NCBI GenBank assembly: GCA_023416515.1
Contig: JAEZHP010000117.1
Location: forward strand, 1 to 9,122
DNA: 9,122 nucleotides
Source: Pseudomonadota bacterium
Lineage (GTDB): Bacteria > Pseudomonadota > Alphaproteobacteria > Sphingomonadales > Sphingomonadaceae
Reading direction: 5' to 3'
Part shown: in pieces, positions 5,574 through 9,122 of the stretch
How the letters are laid out: the number at the start of each line of letters is the position of its first letter
Position numbering within the stretch: the first letter of the stretch is position 1
Program-made: the position numbers and the translations under genes
The notes under the pieces: generated by a model
Told to the model about the DNA's origin: nothing
The model's database searches: none
What the model saw: only the letters and a program-made list of their open reading frames with translations

Positions 5574-7109
5574 TCAGGCGGCGTCGTTGATCCTCGCCCT
5601 GCCGGCCTCGGCAAGCCACGACTCGAGCTGGTCGGCGGGCATGGCGCGGGCGTAAAGATGGCCCTGGAGCCCGTCGCAACCGGCTTCGAGAGCGATCTGC
5701 TCCTCCGCCTCGCACGACACCCCTTCCGCGATGACTTCCATGTTCATCGCGTGGCCCAGGGTCACGGCGGCTCGGATGAGCGCAATGCTCTGATCGCGCG
5801 CGGCGAGGTCGACGAAGCTGTGGTCGAGCTTGACCTTGTCGACCGGGAAGCGGCGAAGGCAGGACAAAGACGAATAGCCGGTGCCGAAATCGTCGAGGCA
5901 GATCCGGAAGCCCGCCTCCCGCAGAGCCTGCAGCGCAGGTTCGCACAAGGGGCCATGGTCGATGAACAGCTGTTCGGTGACCTCCAGCTCGAGCTGGTTG
6001 CAGGGCACGCCTTCGCCCTCGACGATCTTGCGCAGGACTTCGGGGAAATCGATCGTCCGGAACTGGACCGGCGACAGGTTGATCGACACCGAAAGATCCG
6101 GGAAGCGCCGCGCCAGCGCGCAGGCCTGGCTGACGAGGTTGTAGCCTAGCTCCCCGATCAGGCCGCATTCCTCGGCAACGGGCACGATCTCGGCCGGAGC
6201 GATCGGGCCGACGACGGCCTGGTCCCAACGCATCAACCCCTCGACGCTCGCGACCTTGCCGTCCGCGCCGATCACCGGCTGGAAGTGAAGCTCCGGTCCC
6301 GCCCCCGCTGCGAGCTCGGCGCGAAGGATCCTCTCGATCTGGTCGCGGCGCTGGACGTCGGCGTCCATCGCCTCGGTGAAGATTCGGAAGCAATCGCGGC
6401 CCGCGGCCTTGGCTCGGTACATGGTGATGTCGGCCCGGCGCAAAAGGTCGGTCGCGGTGATGACATCGGGACCGGCGAAGACCGCGCCGATGCTGACCCC
6501 GACCCGCGCTTCGCGGTCGCCGAGGCGGTAAGGTTCCCCCACGGTCTCGATGATTCGCTCGCACAGGGAGCGGACGTCGGCCTCGCCGCGCGGTCGTGCC
6601 TGGATGATCGCGAACTCGTCGCCGCCGATTCGAGCCACCGTGTCGCTGTCGCGAAGGAGCGCGCGAAGACGCTCGGCGACCATTCGCACCATGTCGTCTC
6701 CGGCGGTGTGGCCGAGCGTGTCGTTGACCTGCTTGAACCGGTCGAGGTCGAGGATGAGAAGAGCGAGCTGCTCACCATTTCGGCGGTAGCGGCACAGGGC
6801 CTGGGCCAGCCGGTCCTCGAGCAAGGCGCGGTTGGCGAGGCCGGTGAGCTGATCGTGAAGGGCCTGGTGCTGAGCCTCCGCCTCTCGCCGCTCCAGCTCG
6901 GCGCCCATCTCGACGATCGACCTGAACAGGAACGACATCACCAGGATGACGGCAACGGTGGAGGTCAACGCGATCGGCCAGATCGCGCTGAACAGATGCC
7001 CGTCCTGGCTTGCCCGGTTCGCGAGCAGCACCATGGCAAAGTTGGTCAGCACGAGGGTCGCGACAGCCGCCGAAACGATCGGCGGCCCGACCCGGCGAGA
7101 AAACCCCAC
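5574..7109 (-). CDS. Membrane-anchored GGDEF-EAL cyclic-di-GMP protein
   Basis: A 511-residue protein carrying both a diguanylate cyclase and a c-di-GMP phosphodiesterase domain. Two hydrophobic segments (about 12-30 and 44-62) around a loop of about 13 residues anchor it to the inner membrane; a short charged helix (66-82) leads to the GGDEF domain. That domain (about 83-245) shows HDQLTGLANR, DLDRFKQVND with metal-binding Asp121, and IGGDEF (161-166). An RxxD (Arg153-Asp156) lies exactly five residues before GGDEF, the spacing of the inhibitory I-site. The EAL domain (about 255-500) reads EGL (290-292) instead of EAL but keeps Glu290, Arg294, Asn344, Glu376, Asp406-Asp407 in DDFGTGYSS, Lys427, Glu462 and Gln482. 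Both activities therefore look possible. No PAS or periplasmic sensor domain is seen. GTG at 7109 is chosen as start because GGAG lies six bases upstream. It is the middle gene of the 5075-7925 cluster. Confidence 0.93.
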   Translation of the reverse strand: MGFSRRVGPPIVSAAVATLVLTNFAMVLLANRASQDGHLFSAIWPIALTSTVAVILVMSFLFRSIVEMGAELERREAEAQHQALHDQLTGLANRALLEDRLAQALCRYRRNGEQLALLILDLDRFKQVNDTLGHTAGDDMVRMVAERLRALLRDSDTVARIGGDEFAIIQARPRGEADVRSLCERIIETVGEPYRLGDREARVGVSIGAVFAGPDVITATDLLRRADITMYRAKAAGRDCFRIFTEAMDADVQRRDQIERILRAELAAGAGPELHFQPVIGADGKVASVEGLMRWDQAVVGPIAPAEIVPVAEECGLIGELGYNLVSQACALARRFPDLSVSINLSPVQFRTIDFPEVLRKIVEGEGVPCNQLELEVTEQLFIDHGPLCEPALQALREAGFRICLDDFGTGYSSLSCLRRFPVDKVKLDHSFVDLAARDQSIALIRAAVTLGHAMNMEVIAEGVSCEAEEQIALEAGCDGLQGHLYARAMPADQLESWLAEAGRARINDAA

Positions 7110-7115
7110 CTCGGT

Positions 7116-7119
7116 CTCC
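7116..7119 (-). promoter_or_regulatory. Shine-Dalgarno GGAG setting a GTG start
   Basis: GGAG on the minus strand lies six bases before the GTG at 7109 and fixes the GGDEF-EAL start. An ATG 31 bases further upstream (7138-7140) is in another frame, so it is not an alternative start for this protein. Confidence 0.65.
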
Positions 7120-7120
7120 G

Positions 7121-7172
7121 AATGAAATTCCGCGGTTCATTACGGCGGCGACCGTTAAGAAAGTGTCGGCGC
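7121..7172 (-). promoter_or_regulatory. Two possible hairpins in the GGDEF-EAL leader
   Basis: The 72-base gap between the DUF72 stop and the GGDEF-EAL start holds two dyads. One is perfect: AATGAA/TTCATT (7121-7126 and 7136-7141, nine-base loop), ending one base before the GGAG ribosome site. The other is imperfect: seven of eight pairs between 7145-7152 and 7165-7172 with a 12-base loop. Neither has a T-run on the minus strand, so terminators are unlikely. A role in controlling ribosome access or mRNA processing is conjecture. I see no convincing -35/-10 pair here. Confidence 0.3.
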
Positions 7173-7181
7173 GGCCGTTCT

Positions 7182-7925
7182 CTACCGGCCCAGCCGCTGG
7201 ATCAGCGCCTGCGCCGCTGCCGGATTGCGGACCTTGGCGCCCGAAATGAAGAAGACGAACACGTCGCGCTTGCCGCCCTCGGACCATCCCCGCGCGAGAT
7301 CGGCGATCCGGTCGAGCTCGACCTCCGGATAGCCGAGCGGCTCGTCCTCGCTGGCCTTCATCAGCCGGGCATAAGTGAAGTCCGCGGTCTGCTCCGCAAA
7401 GGTCGGCTTCCCCTCGCCCTCCGCATAGCAGATCGCGACCCCCGCCTCCCGAGCAAGAGCGGCGAATCGCGGGTCGCCAAAGCTTTCATGCCGCGCCTCG
7501 ACGACGTGGCGAAGGGTCACTCCGTCCTGCACCCGTGGGAGAAGCTTGAGGAAACCGGCGATGTCGTCGGCGTCGAACTTCTTGGTGTCCGCGAACTGCC
7601 ACAGGATCGGGCCCAATTTGTCGCCGAGCTCGCTCACGCCCTGAGAGCAGAACCGCCCGATCGCCTCCCCGCCCTCGGCCAGGATCTTGCGGTTGGTGCA
7701 GAAGCGCGAACCCTTGATCGCGAACTTGAAACCGTCCGGCACGGTGTCGCGCCACCCGGCGAAAAGCTCCGGCCTCTGAAGCTTGTAGAAGGTCGCGTTG
7801 ATCTCGATCGCGGTCAGCTGCCGAGACGCGAAGTGGAGCTGCTTCGCCTTGGCGAGACCCTGCGGATAGAAAGTGCCGCGCCAGGGATCGAAGTCCCAAC
7901 CACCGATGCCGACATGGATTGCCAT
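7182..7925 (-). CDS. DUF72 (YecE-like) domain protein
   Basis: A 247-residue soluble protein of the DUF72 family, a TIM-barrel-like fold with no settled function. Signature stretches seen in order: GIGGWDFDPWRGTFYP (6-21), EINATFY (41-47), FKFAIKGSRF (66-75), LGPILWQF (104-111), VVEARHESF (141-149), TYARLM (184-189) and FVFFISGAKVRNPAAA (223-238). These cover the family from end to end, at normal length, with no signal peptide or membrane segment. The ATG at 7925 is preceded by AGGG at 7933-7936, seven bases away. It is first in the minus-strand cluster with the GGDEF-EAL and DUF4383 genes, and divergent from gshA. A nuclease-like or nucleic-acid role has been suggested for the family, but nothing in this sequence settles it. 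Confidence 0.88.
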   Translation of the reverse strand: MAIHVGIGGWDFDPWRGTFYPQGLAKAKQLHFASRQLTAIEINATFYKLQRPELFAGWRDTVPDGFKFAIKGSRFCTNRKILAEGGEAIGRFCSQGVSELGDKLGPILWQFADTKKFDADDIAGFLKLLPRVQDGVTLRHVVEARHESFGDPRFAALAREAGVAICYAEGEGKPTFAEQTADFTYARLMKASEDEPLGYPEVELDRIADLARGWSEGGKRDVFVFFISGAKVRNPAAAQALIQRLGR

Positions 7926-7954
7926 GAGCGGACCCTAACGGCCGCGCAGGGAAC

Positions 7955-7983
7955 CGTCCACGAACGCGGCAAGTTGCTGGACG
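7955..7983. promoter_or_regulatory. Imperfect 11-base inverted repeat in divergent gap
   Basis: CGTCCACGAAC (7955-7965) and GTTGCTGGACG (7973-7983) are inverted copies matching at 9 of 11 positions around a seven-base spacer. The site lies inside the 101-base region between the divergent DUF72 and gshA starts, about 30 bases from the first and 44 from the second. The position and symmetry suit a dimeric regulator, but no regulator family is recognised, and a chance dyad in GC-rich DNA is quite possible. Confidence 0.3.
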
Positions 7984-8026
7984 AAACCGGCTGGCGGCGA
8001 GTCCGGCCCATCGCTAGAGGCGCGGC

Positions 8027-9122
8027 ATGACGACGCGTACCGAGACAGCCCGGGTCGATCCGCCGATCGAGAGCCGTGACGACCTGATCGCCACCTTCGC
8101 CAGCGGCGAGAAGCCGAAGGACGCGTGGCGGATCGGTACCGAGCACGAAAAGTTCGTCTATCGCACCGCCGACCACAGGGCGCCCTCCTATGACGAGCCG
8201 GGCGGGATCCGCGACCTGCTCAACGCGATGACGGAGTTCGGTTGGCAGCCGGTCGAGGAGAATGGCAACGTCATCGCGCTCGTCGGCGAGGACGGCGCGA
8301 TCAGCCTCGAGCCCGCGGGTCAGCTCGAGCTGTCCGGTGCTCCGCGCGACAACCTGCACCAGACCTGCGCCGAGGCGGGCCGCCATTTGAAGCAGGCCAA
8401 GCAGGTCGGCGAGCGGCTCGGCCTCGGCTTCCTCGGGCTCGGCATGTGGCCAGACAAGGCCCGCTCCGACCTGCCGGTCATGCCCAAGGGCCGCTACAAG
8501 ATCATGCTCAACTACATGCCCAAGGTCGGCAGCCTTGGCCTCGACATGATGCTTCGAACCTGCACCATCCAGGTCAATCTCGACTATGAGTCCGAGGCGG
8601 ACATGGCTCAGAAATTCCGGGTCGGCCTGGCACTCCAGCCGCTCGCGACCGCCCTGTTCGCGAGCTCTCCCTTCACCGAAGGCAAGCCCAACGGCTTCCG
8701 CTCGTTCCGAAGCCACATCTGGTCGGACACCGATCCGGACCGCACCGGAATGCTGCCCTTCGTGTTCGAGGACGGCTTCGGCTACGAACGCTATCTCGAC
8801 TATGCGCTCGATGTGCCGATGTACTTCGTCTATCGCGACGGCCGCTACATCGACGCCTCGGGCCAGTCGTTCCGCGACTTCCTGGACGGCCGGCTGGCGG
8901 CGCTTCCGGGCGAGCGGCCGCTGGTCTCCGACTTCACCGATCATCTCTCGACGCTGTTCCCCGAGGTCCGGCTGAAGAGCTTCCTCGAGATGCGCGGCGC
9001 CGACGGCGGGCCGTGGAGCCGGATCTGCGCCCTCCCCGCTCTATGGGTCGGCCTGCTCTATGACGGCGATGCGCTCGCCGCCGCCTGGGACGAGGTGAAG
9101 GACTGGTCGATCGAGGCGCGCC
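8027..9122 (+). CDS. gshA: Glutamate-cysteine ligase, plant/alphaproteobacterial class (3' truncated)
   Basis: Joins L-glutamate and L-cysteine with ATP to give gamma-glutamylcysteine, the first step of glutathione synthesis, in the cytoplasm. The frame runs open from 8027 to the window end, giving 365 complete codons; family members are about 450-460 residues, so roughly the last 90 lie outside. Motifs seen: RIGTEHEKF (35-43), a GCL signature carrying metal-binding acids, SLEPAGQLELSG (93-104), KGRYKIMLNYMP (154-165), LRTCTIQVNLDY (176-187), FLEMRGAD (319-326) and LPALWVGLLYD (336-346). This is the class shared with plants, not the enterobacterial GshA fold family. The ATG has a good GAGG (8017-8020) six bases upstream. 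It is divergent from the DUF72 gene, and no other glutathione gene is in view. An antisense frame of 376 codons over 7814-8944 is a shadow. Confidence 0.93.
   Translation, partial: MTTRTETARVDPPIESRDDLIATFASGEKPKDAWRIGTEHEKFVYRTADHRAPSYDEPGGIRDLLNAMTEFGWQPVEENGNVIALVGEDGAISLEPAGQLELSGAPRDNLHQTCAEAGRHLKQAKQVGERLGLGFLGLGMWPDKARSDLPVMPKGRYKIMLNYMPKVGSLGLDMMLRTCTIQVNLDYESEADMAQKFRVGLALQPLATALFASSPFTEGKPNGFRSFRSHIWSDTDPDRTGMLPFVFEDGFGYERYLDYALDVPMYFVYRDGRYIDASGQSFRDFLDGRLAALPGERPLVSDFTDHLSTLFPEVRLKSFLEMRGADGGPWSRICALPALWVGLLYDGDALAAAWDEVKDWSIEAR

Noticed and set aside
5566..5581. Hairpin CCGCC/GGCGG with a six-base loop over the GGDEF-EAL stop codon
   Set aside because: Only five pairs, no T-run on either strand, and such stems arise often by chance in DNA this GC-rich; not called a terminator.
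6285..8030. A 581-codon plus-strand frame opposite the GGDEF-EAL and DUF72 genes
   Set aside because: Composition is Arg/Leu/Asp-rich with no domain-like motif, and it runs antisense to two genes with clear conserved motifs; long antisense frames are expected at this GC content.
7814..8944. A 376-codon minus-strand frame opposite gshA
   Set aside because: It spans the divergent promoter gap and lies antisense to the well-supported gshA frame; no recognisable domain.
1..9122. Search for CRISPR arrays, tRNA or rRNA genes, transposases, phage or defence genes
   Set aside because: No evenly spaced direct repeats, no tRNA-like arms with CCA end, and no frame with transposase, integrase, nuclease-defence or toxin motifs was seen; the window is ordinary chromosomal content.

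Overview
The window is GC-rich, tightly packed chromosomal DNA. It most resembles an alphaproteobacterium of the order Sphingomonadales. This rests on recall, not on a search. The glutamate-cysteine ligase is of the plant/alphaproteobacterial class. The palindrome with core GAACTTGTTTCAG at 3230-3346 and the C/T-rich double-hairpin repeat at 11-77 both look like intergenic repeats I associate with sphingomonad genomes. I see no rRNA, tRNA, CRISPR array, transposase, phage gene or toxin-antitoxin pair. Long open frames opposite nearly every gene are GC-driven shadows.

Layout. (1) Positions 75-3226, minus strand, look like a three-gene operon read right to left: a Sua5-type threonylcarbamoyl-AMP synthase, a threonine synthase-like PLP enzyme and a GlpQ-type glycerophosphodiester phosphodiesterase. 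The first two overlap by ATGA and the last two are 6 bases apart. A hairpin repeat followed by a T-run lies beyond the 3' end. (2) The 127-base divergent gap at 3227-3353 is almost wholly one palindromic repeat. (3) Positions 3354-5078, plus strand, encode a four-domain acyl-CoA dehydrogenase of about 574 residues. Its stop codon shares a CTAG with the stop of the gene converging on it. (4) Positions 5075-7925, minus strand, form a second probable operon: a DUF72 protein, a membrane-anchored GGDEF-EAL cyclic-di-GMP protein and a small DUF4383 membrane protein. (5) From 8027 on the plus strand runs gshA, cut off by the window end, divergent from the DUF72 gene across a 101-base gap that holds an imperfect dyad.

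Function. The genes are mostly housekeeping or metabolic: tRNA t6A modification and threonine supply, phospholipid head-group salvage, acyl-CoA oxidation, second-messenger signalling and glutathione synthesis. No defence or mobile system is visible. The points most worth a second look are the repeat that supplies both leaders of a divergent gene pair, the threonine-making and threonine-using genes joined by translational overlap, the GlpQ-like enzyme with no export signal, and the GGDEF-EAL protein that keeps both catalytic sets and the inhibitory site.
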